Shown here one piece after another: positions 29,298 through 37,684 of a stretch of 64,000 nt of DNA. The notes under the pieces are model-generated. The model saw only the letters and a list, made by a program, of their open reading frames with translations. It was not told where the DNA came from and did not search any database. Location: assembly GCF_002735305.1 (NCBI RefSeq), contig NZ_PDYG01000123.1:62001-126000 (forward strand). Direction: 5' to 3'. Each line of letters opens with the position of its first letter. Within the stretch, counting starts at the first letter, position 1. Source of the stretch: Agathobacter ruminis (lineage in GTDB: Bacteria > Bacillota > Clostridia > Lachnospirales > Lachnospiraceae). The position numbers and the translations under genes were made by a program.

Positions 29298-29926
29298 TGC
29301 CAAAGTACCATCTTTATCCCATTCCATCGGCTAAATCCTCCAGCCCTGTCCCGTCTTGCCAACCGGTCAGGACACACGGCATTCGAAAGCAAGATTCTCC
29401 GCAAAGCCGCGCACCGCTTCTATGATTGAGGTTGTTCTTTCAACTATTTGCACTTCTCCGGCACTGTCTTTTCCACGCAAACACCCGATATTCCTGATCA
29501 CTTTCCTGGGCCATATAGACCGGTGAAGGAACATCGTTGGGAACGCGCTTAGTAAAACAGAAGCCGCTTTTGCGAAGCGCTCGATACGAGCCGCCACGGA
29601 CGGCGGCGAGAGCCGATGGCGTCCCGGATGGACGCTCTGAGGCGGTATCGAGCGCTCAAAAGCGGCTTCGTTGTTTTACTTAGCAAATGGACAGTGTTCC
29701 GAACCGGTCTATATAGGACAGGAAAGCGATTTGAAACACTTCAAGGTGTTTGCGATAAAAAGACAGTTTGTCGAAGTGCAAAATCGGTGAAAGTACAACC
29801 CCTTGAAGCGGCGCGTATGGCTTTGGAGAATCTAAGCTTCCGTGCCTATCGTGTCCTGACCGGTTGGCAAGATGGGACAGGGCCTGAGGACTTAGCCGAT
29901 GGAATGGTACAGCAGAGGGAATGGCA
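29298..29926. repeat. Diverged 0.6 kb inverted repeat
   Basis: Two arms of about 300 bases face each other around a centre near 29616. They share long matches: CCATTCCATCGGCTAA, TCTTGCCAACCGGTCAGGAC, GCAAACACC, TATAGACCGGT, AGTAAAACA, AAGCCGCTTTTG and GCGCTCGATAC, roughly 70 percent identity overall by eye. Each arm can be read as VLTGWQDGTG-x-EDLADGM toward its outer end, but only the right arm keeps a longer open frame (29616-29963) and no ribosome site supports it. The central 57 bases contain further small hairpins. No transposase is present. It looks like two copies of a short repeated sequence joined head to head. Confidence 0.75.
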
Positions 29927-29974
29927 CGGTAGAGGGAACAGGGGCGGGGGAATAAAGGCCTGAAAAAAGGGCAT

Positions 29975-30013
29975 AAAAAAAGCAAGTGGCCACAAAAATG
30001 AATTTTGTGGCCA
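29975..30013 (-). terminator. Terminator downstream of the zinc-ribbon/TPR gene
   Basis: Perfect 11-base stem TGGCCACAAAA (29987-29997) with its complement (30003-30013), followed on the minus strand by CTTGCTTTTTTT. It is about 140 bases past the stop at 30155. Confidence 0.82.
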
Positions 30014-30092
30014 TCTCGCTCTTTTGGGAGTATGAAATAAAAAATAGATTATGGGGAATAATCTTTGTAAACATATAATAACATTGTATGGT

Positions 30093-30110
30093 GGACAAAT
30101 GATGGACAAA
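30093..30110. repeat. 18-base direct repeat, right copy
   Basis: Same 18 bases as 29192-29209, 44 bases after the stop of the zinc-ribbon/TPR gene. The two copies bracket the inverted repeat, about 880 bases apart. Confidence 0.8.
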
Positions 30111-30154
30111 TTCCGAAAATTTCCGGAAAAATTTTCGTTTCCATCAAGTATCTG

Positions 30155-31516
30155 TTATTGGACGTATTGAGATGCTGTTCTTGCCATGTCAGTTCCTTCA
30201 TAATGATCCAGAATATACTGGTAGAACTTTCTTGCATTGGCATCATCCCCGTTTTTGCGGTAGGCCTGCGCAAGATAATATGCAGCCTGACCGTCTTGAT
30301 AGGCCTTGTCCTGATCGCATACCGCTTTGAGGTCTGTGACTGCGGTCGTATAATCGCCCTGATTGTACGCTTCATATCCCTGCTTAAATGCAGTTTCAAG
30401 ATATGTGGCACTGACAGCAGCATTCAACTCTTTGTAAGTGCTCTTTCCGCTTTTGCCAAGCAGGGTCTTATCCACTTTTTGAAGAATATTTCCGGCCTTT
30501 ACGACATCTTCTTTTACATAATAATAGTAATAGCCGCGCACAAGTGCTTCATAGGTGGCCGATACTTTGTCGACCTGTTCCTTGGTCTTGGTCTCCGAAT
30601 CAAGCTGTTCCTGCAATTCTTCAATCTGCTTGTTTAAGGTCTCGATCATTTGCGCATTCTGGGAAATGGTATCATTGGCATCGACCAGCTGCGCTTTCGC
30701 ATCTGCTTTTGCATTTTTGCGGACATTCGGAACCACAAGCACACCAATGGTAGCACAGCCGATGAGAATTCCGATTACCAGTGCGACCAGAGTGCCGGCC
30801 AGAGAAGTCTCTCGGAAATGCTTTGGCATAATAATGGTATCATTGCCGCTCTGGTACGAAATCAAATCGTCACCTGATGTATTCCGGTTTGGCTTTTCTT
30901 CTTTGATACGGCGGTTGACCTCTTTCAGATAACGAAGCGTCGTCGTATTGTCTGTATCGATTTTACCGGCATTACGCAATGTCTTTTTGGCGGTCTCAAG
31001 TTTGCCTTCCTGCATATATAATAATGCAAGAAGCTGATGTGCCTTCACCAGACGCGGATTTAAACCGATGACTTTCTTTAATTGGATGATGGCAAGATCG
31101 CGGCTGTCCTGCTGACAATACAGCAGCGCCTGATTGTATTTTTTGATGGTCTGGTTGATGGCGTCGAGTCTGCTTTTGTTCGACTGCACCTGATCCAGAT
31201 ATTCGCTTGCGCGATTCTCCTGTGGCTGATAATTCTTGCTGATGACCCACTCGGAAAGAGCCGCAACGGTCTCTCCCGTTTCCAGATAACATAAGCCAAG
31301 GAGATTTCTCGCATCGGTATTGTATTTATTGAATTTTAAACTTGCCTTTAAGCTGATAATTGCGCCTGAAATATTACGTACACCGGCCTTTTCGAGTCCG
31401 TCATTGTAATATTGATTCGAAATTTTGCGCGCTTTTTGAAAATAATACAGATTCGCACCACATTTTGGGCATATTACCTCAGAACCTGCCTGATTATTGC
31501 ATCGATAGCAAAACAT
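30155..31516 (-). CDS. Zinc-ribbon, TPR and membrane-anchored coiled-coil protein
   Basis: A 453-residue protein. It begins with a zinc ribbon (CYRC at 3-6 and CPKC at 16-19), then a cytoplasmic TPR block to about 215, one membrane span (TLVALVIGILIGCATIGVLV), a coiled coil (TISQNAQMIETLNKQIEELQ) and a second TPR block at the C-terminus on the outer side. This links cytoplasmic and extracellular scaffolds in one chain. GGGGGAT precedes the ATG. It follows the 45-residue gene by 11 bases and belongs to the DUF342 operon. Function unknown. Confidence 0.82.
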   Translation of the reverse strand: MFCYRCNNQAGSEVICPKCGANLYYFQKARKISNQYYNDGLEKAGVRNISGAIISLKASLKFNKYNTDARNLLGLCYLETGETVAALSEWVISKNYQPQENRASEYLDQVQSNKSRLDAINQTIKKYNQALLYCQQDSRDLAIIQLKKVIGLNPRLVKAHQLLALLYMQEGKLETAKKTLRNAGKIDTDNTTTLRYLKEVNRRIKEEKPNRNTSGDDLISYQSGNDTIIMPKHFRETSLAGTLVALVIGILIGCATIGVLVVPNVRKNAKADAKAQLVDANDTISQNAQMIETLNKQIEELQEQLDSETKTKEQVDKVSATYEALVRGYYYYYVKEDVVKAGNILQKVDKTLLGKSGKSTYKELNAAVSATYLETAFKQGYEAYNQGDYTTAVTDLKAVCDQDKAYQDGQAAYYLAQAYRKNGDDANARKFYQYILDHYEGTDMARTASQYVQ

Positions 31517-31527
31517 GACAAATCCCC

Positions 31528-31665
31528 CTATGATAAATGCTCACGAAGTGCTTCTGCCAACAGATCCGTGACATCCGTCAAATCTTTATTCTTAATCGCC
31601 TCTTCTACCTCTTCCACTTCAAGGCTCGGCTGGTAATTCTTCAATTCTTCTTCAAAATTAATCAT
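31528..31665 (-). CDS. Small acidic protein, 45 residues
   Basis: MINFEEELKNYQPSLEVEEV continues with a helical, acidic segment ending REHLS. AGGAGAATATC before the ATG is a good ribosome site, and the gene lies between the DUF342 gene (9-base gap) and the TPR gene (11-base gap). No family recognised; tight packing and the ribosome site make it likely to be real. Confidence 0.65.
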   Translation of the reverse strand: MINFEEELKNYQPSLEVEEVEEAIKNKDLTDVTDLLAEALREHLS

Positions 31666-31674
31666 GATATTCTC

Positions 31675-33063
31675 CTAATACTCCACCGGAATCATAATCA
31701 CTTTTCCCTCTCGCAAAATGAATTGCACAGAGTGCTGTGTGTCCTTTACAATCGCAGTGATATTATCAATAGTAACATTTACCCCCGCATGGACATTATT
31801 CATGATGCAAACGGTAGCACCCTTTGACGACTCGATGATGGTATCATAATATGATAATTTTTCTTTTGCCTGCGCCAGTTCTGCCTGTGTTGCAATGCGC
31901 GCGCGCAAAAGTCCGACTCTTCGCTCGTCACTTGAGATATCAACGCCTTTTTCGATTGCCATTTCCTCGAACTGTTTCAGTCCGATGTTCAGCTTGTCAA
32001 TCATAGCCTGTTTTTCTCTGACGATATTCTGAAGTGTGACAACTTCCGCTCCCATCACCTTGTCCATACCAACCTGGATTTCGGTGCGCATCTCGCTCTC
32101 GTTGCCGCAATTGTAAATCTCAGCGCCTCTGGCGGCATAAATATGACCACCGACCACTGCCGAATTCAGCGAGTTCATCAGAACTTTATCATATATTTCG
32201 ATATTACAATCCAAAGCCGATGATGCTTCCAAAAAGCCCTCTGCCTTCACTGTTGCATATTCGATGAATTTTGCGGAAATATTGGATTTGGAATAAATGA
32301 AGGCGCGGCCCTTTCCGAGCACACCACCTCGAAGAACAATATCCTTTTCGGCTTCAATACGTGCTGCCTCAACAATTCCGTCGATGGTAACGGTTCCTGT
32401 CGCGCGGATCTCCGCGCCGGTCAACACATTGCCGTGAATCAGCACATCGCCTCTGAAATCAATATTTCCGGTCTTTAAGTCCACATTTCCATATACTTCA
32501 TATACCGGGGAAATCTGAATTCGGTTGCCTGTCTTTTCAATCTTTCCGGTAATATCCGCCACATACAGTTTGCCATCCTCGGATCTGGTGAATCCTTTTC
32601 CGGCCAATGGCGGAAGCGGTCTGCCTCTCTTTGCGATCAGCATCTTGCCGGATACGCCCATGCCATTTGATCCCGCAACCGGTTCATGATAAATGGCAAT
32701 TACCTGTCCTTCCTCCACGATTTCAACCACATGGATACTCCAGTAGTCGACCGATCCGTCCGGACGAATGGTAGGCTTGGTGTTAAAGTCTAAATTAAAA
32801 TTCAACTGAAAGAAGCCATCGATTCCATCCTTGGATGGAGTTCCGACAGCCACAAGGCGTTCATGATTATACTGTTCTCCTTCGATCATTTCACGGACAA
32901 CATCTTCTTTTACCCCGTAACGCAACCCCTTTGCCGCAATTTTCGACATAATCATATCGAAATCATATTTTTGATCATCTGCCGGTCTGCGCAGCGAGAC
33001 AAATCCTTTCATGTCATCCTGTGAAATACGAACTGAAAGTTCTTCCACAGTCTTCTCAGCCAT
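31675..33063 (-). CDS. FapA-type DUF342 protein
   Basis: A 462-residue protein of the DUF342 (flagellar assembly protein A-like) family. The N-terminal half has the family region (KSNGMGVSGKML-like glycine motif, here AGSNGMGVSGKML). The middle is a run of short beta-helix turns with glycine and hydrophobic spacing (VLIHGNVLTGAEIRATGTV), and a coiled coil lies near 340-400. Relatives affect cell morphology, motility or polar organisation in some bacteria, but the biochemical role is not known. First gene of a unit with the 45-residue and TPR proteins. Confidence 0.85.
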   Translation of the reverse strand: MAEKTVEELSVRISQDDMKGFVSLRRPADDQKYDFDMIMSKIAAKGLRYGVKEDVVREMIEGEQYNHERLVAVGTPSKDGIDGFFQLNFNLDFNTKPTIRPDGSVDYWSIHVVEIVEEGQVIAIYHEPVAGSNGMGVSGKMLIAKRGRPLPPLAGKGFTRSEDGKLYVADITGKIEKTGNRIQISPVYEVYGNVDLKTGNIDFRGDVLIHGNVLTGAEIRATGTVTIDGIVEAARIEAEKDIVLRGGVLGKGRAFIYSKSNISAKFIEYATVKAEGFLEASSALDCNIEIYDKVLMNSLNSAVVGGHIYAARGAEIYNCGNESEMRTEIQVGMDKVMGAEVVTLQNIVREKQAMIDKLNIGLKQFEEMAIEKGVDISSDERRVGLLRARIATQAELAQAKEKLSYYDTIIESSKGATVCIMNNVHAGVNVTIDNITAIVKDTQHSVQFILREGKVIMIPVEY

Positions 33064-33104
33064 GCGAATCCCCCGTTGATTTACACATAAACTCTACCAC
33101 TTTT

Positions 33105-33133
33105 ATTTTATCTATTTCACTCTGCTAATGCAA
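33105..33133 (-). promoter_or_regulatory. Promoter of the DUF342 operon
   Basis: On the minus strand TTGCAT (complement of 33128-33133), 17-base spacer, TAAAAT (complement of 33105-33110), about 40 bases before the start at 33063. Confidence 0.6.
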
Positions 33134-33187
33134 CCATCAATTCCACATTTGATCATTCACAAACTGTGAATGGGAACCATTCTTAAC

Positions 33188-33226
33188 AAAAAAGGAGCAG
33201 GTTTTGAAAAATTCAAGACCTGCTCC
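33188..33226 (-). terminator. valS terminator
   Basis: Long stem formed by GGAGCAGGT and ACCTGCTCC with extension toward the loop, followed by TTTTTT on the minus strand, 12 bases after the valS stop. Confidence 0.92.
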
Positions 33227-33238
33227 GAATCGTGCAAA

Positions 33239-35878
33239 TTACATTTGAGAGAGACGCTCTTCAACAGAGGCCATCATCTGCTCATATTTGGCGAGTTTTT
33301 CTTTTTCTTCCGCAACCTTTTCCGGCTTTGCATTGGAAAGGAATTTCTCGTTGGAGAGCATACCGCGGGAACGGGCAAGTTCCTTTGTCAGTTTCTCCTT
33401 TTCTTTGGTCAGGCGCTCGCGCTCCTTTTCAAAGTCTACAAGATCTTCCAAAGGCAGATAGCAAACTGCATCAGGGATTACGCAGCTGACTGCATTCTCG
33501 GAGATACCGGTCTTGTCGCTTTGGATTTCGATGCCGTTTGTAAAAGCAAGGTTGACATATACTTCCTTGTTGGCTTCAAATACCTCGCGTACAGCTGCAT
33601 CCTCGGATACAAGGATGAGTTTTGCCTTGCGTGACGGCGGTACCTCCATGCTGGTTCGGGTGTTACGAACCGCGCGAACCAGATCCTGACAACGGGTCAG
33701 TGCTGCTTCTGCATCGGTGAAGTTCCACTCTTCCTTGTATTCCGGCCATGCGGAAAGCATGATGGTTTCTTCTTCCGGACAAAGGGTGGTAAAGATTTCT
33801 TCCGTGATGAACGGCATGAACGGATGAAGCATCTTCAATCCGTTGGTCAGTGCTGTGCGAAGCGTCCAGAGTGCTGCATTTGCAGATGCCGGATCCTCAT
33901 CCTTCTTGTACGTACGAACCTTTGCGATTTCGATGTACCAGTCACAGAATTCATCCCAGATGAAATCATATACTTTTTGAACTGCGATACCGAGTTCATA
34001 TTTGTCCATGTTCTCGGTCATGTCTTTTGCAAGTGTATTGACACGGGAAAGAATCCACTTGTCAGCTGTATGAAGCTCATCGATGGAAGGCTCTTTGATT
34101 TCCATACCTTCGAGGTTCATCATAATGAAACGGGATGCATTCCATACTTTGTTTGCAAAATTGCGGGATGCCTCTACACGCTCCATATAGAAACGCATAT
34201 CATTGCCCGGTGCATTTCCGGTAATCAGGGTCAGACGAAGTGCGTCTGCGCCATACTGATCGATGATTTCGAGCGGATCGATACCATTGCCGAGGGATTT
34301 GCTCATCTTGCGTCCCTGTGAATCGCGAACAAGGCCGTGAATCAATACGGTATCAAACGGCGCTTTGCCTGTATGCTCGATTCCGGAGAACATCATACGC
34401 ATTACCCAGAAAAGAATAATATCATATCCGGTTACCAATACATTGGTTGGATAGAAGTAATCCAGATCTTCGGTTTTGTCCGGCCAGCCTAAGGTTGAGA
34501 ATGGCCACAAAGCAGACGAGAACCATGTATCGAGGGTGTCCGGATCCTGACGCATCGGTTTGCCACACTTCGGGCAGTTGCAATGGTCTTCTTTGGTAAC
34601 CACCAGTTCACCGCACTCATCACAATAGAACGCAGGGATACGATGTCCCCACCACAGCTGTCTGGAGATACACCAGTCCTTGATGTTCTCAAGCCAGTGG
34701 AAGTAAGTCTTCTCAAAATGCTCCGGCACAAATCTTGTCTCGTTGTTTTTTACCGCATCGATGGCCGGCTTTGCAAGTTCGTCCATCTTTACAAACCACT
34801 GCTTTGATACACGTGGTTCAATGGTGGTATGACAACGATAGCAGGTTCCTACATTGTGATCGTGGTCTTCGATCTTAACCAGTGCGCCTTCTGCATCCAA
34901 TGCCTTTACAATCGCCTCACGGGCCTCATAACGGTCCATTCCGGCAAATTCCGGATAGTCGTCGGTAATCTTTGCATCATCGGTCAAAACATTGATGATG
35001 GCAAGGTTATGGCGCTGTCCTACCTCGAAGTCGTTCGGGTCATGTGCAGGTGTAATCTTAACCACACCGGTACCGAATTCCATATCTACATAGTCGTCGG
35101 CAATAATCGGAATCTCACGATGTACAATCGGAAGGATTACAGTCTTGCCAACATAATCCTTATATCTTTCATCCTTTGGATTGACAGCAACTGCGGTATC
35201 ACCGAGCATGGTCTCCGGACGGGTGGTTGCCATCTGGATATATCCGCTTCCGTCAGAAAGAGGATAACGCAGATGCCAGAAATGTCCTGCCTGATCTTCG
35301 TATTCTACTTCCGCATCGGAAAGAGAAGTCAGACAGCATGGGCACCAGTTGATGATGCGCTCACCGCGATAAATCATTCCCTTATTGTAAAGATTTACAA
35401 ATACTTCTTTTACGGCCTTGTTGCAGCCCTCATCCATGGTAAAGCGCTCTCTCTGCCAGTCTGCAGACGAACCCATCTTGCGAAGCTGCTTTACGATGCG
35501 TCCGCCGTATTCCTTTTTCCAATCCCATACGCGGTCAAGGAATTTTTCACGGCCGAGGTCTTCTTTGGTCAGTCCTTCTTTTGCAATCTGCTCTACTACC
35601 TTTACCTCTGTGGCGATGGACGCATGATCGGTTCCCGGAAGCCATAATGCCGAATAGCCCTGCATTCTCTTGTAGCGGATAATAATATCCTGCATCGTAT
35701 TGTCAAGCGCATGTCCCATGTGGAGCTGTCCCGTGATATTTGGTGGTGGCATCACAATGGTAAACGGCTTCTTGCTGCGGTCAACTTCGGCATGGAAGTA
35801 TCCCATCTTTTCCCAGTTTGCATAAAGACGATCTTCGATGTCTTTTGGATCGTAAGTCTTGCTTAATTCTTTGCTCAT
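33239..35878 (-). CDS. valS: Valine-tRNA ligase
   Basis: An 879-residue class I aminoacyl-tRNA synthetase that charges tRNA-Val. HIGH motif in PPPNITGQLHMGHALD, editing domain with the GTGVVKITPAHDPNDFEVG signature, KMSKS in GRKMSKSLGNG, anticodon-binding domain, and the C-terminal coiled coil (KEREKLTKEKEKLTKELA region). Full length for the family. AGGAG lies nine bases before the ATG. Expression is expected to be controlled by the T-box leader upstream, responding to uncharged tRNA-Val. Confidence 0.98.
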   Translation of the reverse strand: MSKELSKTYDPKDIEDRLYANWEKMGYFHAEVDRSKKPFTIVMPPPNITGQLHMGHALDNTMQDIIIRYKRMQGYSALWLPGTDHASIATEVKVVEQIAKEGLTKEDLGREKFLDRVWDWKKEYGGRIVKQLRKMGSSADWQRERFTMDEGCNKAVKEVFVNLYNKGMIYRGERIINWCPCCLTSLSDAEVEYEDQAGHFWHLRYPLSDGSGYIQMATTRPETMLGDTAVAVNPKDERYKDYVGKTVILPIVHREIPIIADDYVDMEFGTGVVKITPAHDPNDFEVGQRHNLAIINVLTDDAKITDDYPEFAGMDRYEAREAIVKALDAEGALVKIEDHDHNVGTCYRCHTTIEPRVSKQWFVKMDELAKPAIDAVKNNETRFVPEHFEKTYFHWLENIKDWCISRQLWWGHRIPAFYCDECGELVVTKEDHCNCPKCGKPMRQDPDTLDTWFSSALWPFSTLGWPDKTEDLDYFYPTNVLVTGYDIILFWVMRMMFSGIEHTGKAPFDTVLIHGLVRDSQGRKMSKSLGNGIDPLEIIDQYGADALRLTLITGNAPGNDMRFYMERVEASRNFANKVWNASRFIMMNLEGMEIKEPSIDELHTADKWILSRVNTLAKDMTENMDKYELGIAVQKVYDFIWDEFCDWYIEIAKVRTYKKDEDPASANAALWTLRTALTNGLKMLHPFMPFITEEIFTTLCPEEETIMLSAWPEYKEEWNFTDAEAALTRCQDLVRAVRNTRTSMEVPPSRKAKLILVSEDAAVREVFEANKEVYVNLAFTNGIEIQSDKTGISENAVSCVIPDAVCYLPLEDLVDFEKERERLTKEKEKLTKELARSRGMLSNEKFLSNAKPEKVAEEKEKLAKYEQMMASVEERLSQM

Positions 35879-35926
35879 CCTGTCTCTCCTTTTTATTTCT
35901 TATGTATTATGGTCAGATTGTCTGAT

Positions 35927-36190
35927 AAAAAAACGCCCTTCCGACCATAGTCAGAAGGGCGCATGAAAACGCTGTACCACCTTCGTTTGCGTCGGTGCTA
36001 AGCACGAACGCCTCATACCCTTTAACGGGGGTGAATCGGAATCTCTTACTGCTGCCGGACGAATGCGGACAGGTTCGGAAATTCGGTTCGAAAGCTACCT
36101 TCGGCAAATCTCTTTCCGGCATCTTACAGCCACCCTGACGGGGGATGCCTTCTCTGTAGGAAAGCGGGAATTGCTTACTCCTCTTTCTCA
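35927..36190 (-). promoter_or_regulatory. T-box riboswitch for valS
   Basis: Minus-strand leader of about 260 bases between the small membrane gene and valS. The antiterminator bulge sequence AAGGTGGTACAGCG (complement of about 35971-35984) matches the T-box core. It is followed by a strong terminator hairpin with arms CGCCCTTC-type (35934-35961) and seven T residues (35927-35933). The 5' part can form a Stem I (AGTAAGC region near 36175). The valine specifier triplet was not fixed by eye; the downstream gene implies tRNA-Val. Confidence 0.92.
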
Positions 36191-36247
36191 TTACCTTTAC
36201 ATGTAATCTTATTTACTAATGTATTCTACGAGGTCAGGTGAAAAATG

Positions 36248-36400
36248 TCAAGCACCTCCGGATGCTTCTTCTTCCTCTTCTTCCTCTTCATTGGCTGCTG
36301 CAACTGCAGAAACCACTGCTGCAACGACTGCCACAACCGCAACAATCACTACAAAAATAACTACGATTAAAAAGAATATCAATAATTGTGATTCAGACAT
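36248..36400 (-). CDS. Small membrane protein with polyglutamate tail, 50 residues
   Basis: MSESQLLIFFLIVVIF opens one long hydrophobic span rich in valine and alanine, followed by a cytosol- or surface-facing tail with eight consecutive glutamates and ending ASGGA. The start has GGATGG about nine bases upstream. It lies 56 bases after mtnN and just before the valS T-box. No family recognised. Low complexity makes it less certain than its neighbours. Confidence 0.5.
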   Translation of the reverse strand: MSESQLLIFFLIVVIFVVIVAVVAVVAAVVSAVAAANEEEEEEEEASGGA

Positions 36401-36456
36401 ATGCACGCCATCCTTTTCATTCTTTTCCGTTACTAGTTCTAGTGTATCGTTTTCTG

Positions 36457-37155
36457 CTATGAATTGCAAGAATCTAATTTAGCAATCGCTTTCAATACGA
36501 CATCAATGGAACGCTCTGCCGCGCGCTCCGCAAATGTCTGATAATCCATCTCTGCGCCTTCGCTGTCCGAGATTGCACGCAAAACAGCAAACGGAACCTT
36601 GTTGACATAACATACATGTCCGATGCTTCCGCCTTCCATCTCTGCAGCAATCGCCTCAAAATGATCCCGGATGAAATCGCGTTGCTCGTCCCGCGCGATA
36701 AACTGATCGCCGGATGCGATAATGCCTTTTCGATAATTGATTCCTTCTTCTTTGATGCAGGAACAAAGCAGTTCCACCAGTTTCTGATCCGCTGGAAGCA
36801 GTATCTCATTGATTCCGGAGAGCAGTCCGACCGGATCTCCGATTGGAGAGGTATCCATATCATGCTGACAGACAGCCTTTGCCACTGCGATATCAAGCAC
36901 GCTCAAATCTCTGGTCAGCGATCCCGCCACACCGATATTGATGACGCAATCCGGTGCAAAATGAAGGATCATCGCCTCGGTACAGATTGCCGCAAATACT
37001 TTTCCAACGCCGGATACCGCAGCAACCACCTCAATATTGCCGATGGTTCCGCTGACGAATTCCACGCCGCTGATTGTCGTAATCTGCTGATTCTGCAATG
37101 CCTCCTTGAGGTTGTCCACCTCCATTTGCATCGCACCAATGATTCCGATTTTCAT
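36457..37155 (-). CDS. mtnN: 5'-methylthioadenosine/S-adenosylhomocysteine nucleosidase
   Basis: A 232-residue nucleosidase that cleaves adenine from MTA and SAH, feeding S-ribosylhomocysteine to LuxS. Catalytic residues are visible: E12 (GAMQMEVD), E174 (AAEMEGGSIGH) and D197 (RAISDSEG). Length is typical. It follows luxS by 48 bases with ribosome site AAAGGAAAG, so the two-step SAH detoxification pathway is encoded in one operon. Confidence 0.96.
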   Translation of the reverse strand: MKIGIIGAMQMEVDNLKEALQNQQITTISGVEFVSGTIGNIEVVAAVSGVGKVFAAICTEAMILHFAPDCVINIGVAGSLTRDLSVLDIAVAKAVCQHDMDTSPIGDPVGLLSGINEILLPADQKLVELLCSCIKEEGINYRKGIIASGDQFIARDEQRDFIRDHFEAIAAEMEGGSIGHVCYVNKVPFAVLRAISDSEGAEMDYQTFAERAAERSIDVVLKAIAKLDSCNS

Positions 37156-37203
37156 AAACAGTTCTTTCCTTTCGCTTCCTGTCTTATCTTATCCTATCCT
37201 GTC

Positions 37204-37668
37204 CTACCTGGTCGGATATGCAAATGTCATATCTTTCTGAGCTTCTAAAGCTGCCAGATATGTCTTGCATTCCTCTTTGGCCAGACTGAGATCCAGATTT
37301 TCGAAATGGCCGCATTCTTTTGCACTCTTGCCAAATATATCCCCTTCATGGGCAATGGTCTTGCGCAGGATATCCTTTGTCAGTTCAAACGCCTGCTGCG
37401 GTGTCACCGTATTGCGCAGGAGAAAATAAAATCCGGTCTGGCATCCCATCGGTCCGAAATAAATCACCGAATCCGCATATTCACTGTTGCGCGCATAAGT
37501 CGCAAACATATGCTCCACGGAATGCATCACTGCATCGGACATATAATCTCCCATATTCGGACGTCTCGTCCGTAAATCATAGGTAATCACATCGCCATCC
37601 TCACGGGAAATATAAAATCCCGGCACAAGAACATCATGATTGATTTCAAAACTTTTAATTCTTTGCAT
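37204..37668 (-). CDS. luxS: S-ribosylhomocysteine lyase LuxS
   Basis: A 154-residue metalloenzyme that converts S-ribosylhomocysteine to homocysteine and DPD, the precursor of autoinducer 2. The metal-binding HSVEH motif, catalytic cysteine in FGPMGCQTGFYF and the third ligand cysteine in KECGHF are present. The ATG at 37668 (MQRIKSFEINHD) has GGAG six bases upstream; upstream residues in frame are not needed. It starts 16 bases after the stop of a membrane chemoreceptor gene. Confidence 0.97.
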   Translation of the reverse strand: MQRIKSFEINHDVLVPGFYISREDGDVITYDLRTRRPNMGDYMSDAVMHSVEHMFATYARNSEYADSVIYFGPMGCQTGFYFLLRNTVTPQQAFELTKDILRKTIAHEGDIFGKSAKECGHFENLDLSLAKEECKTYLAALEAQKDMTFAYPTR

Positions 37669-37684
37669 AATAGTCTCCAAATAA

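Noticed and set aside
29139-29327. 63-residue N-terminal extension of the large surface protein
   Set aside because: The extension runs through the 18-base repeat and inverted-repeat edge, while the ATG at 29138 has AGAGGGG and begins a sensible basic region before the spans.
29367-29597. Open frame of 76 residues in the left arm of the inverted repeat
   Set aside because: Reads a different frame from the right-arm similarity and lacks a ribosome site.
29616-29963. Open frame of 115 residues in the right arm of the inverted repeat
   Set aside because: No ribosome site, biased composition, and the facing arm has stops in the equivalent frame; treated as part of the repeat.
29192-30110. Possible CRISPR-like array of GGACAAA repeats
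   Set aside because: Only two copies 880 bases apart, no regular spacers and no cas genes.
36219-36482. Plus-strand frame rich in serine and threonine opposite the small membrane gene
   Set aside because: Mirror of the polyglutamate and valine/alanine codons of the minus-strand gene, with no ribosome site.
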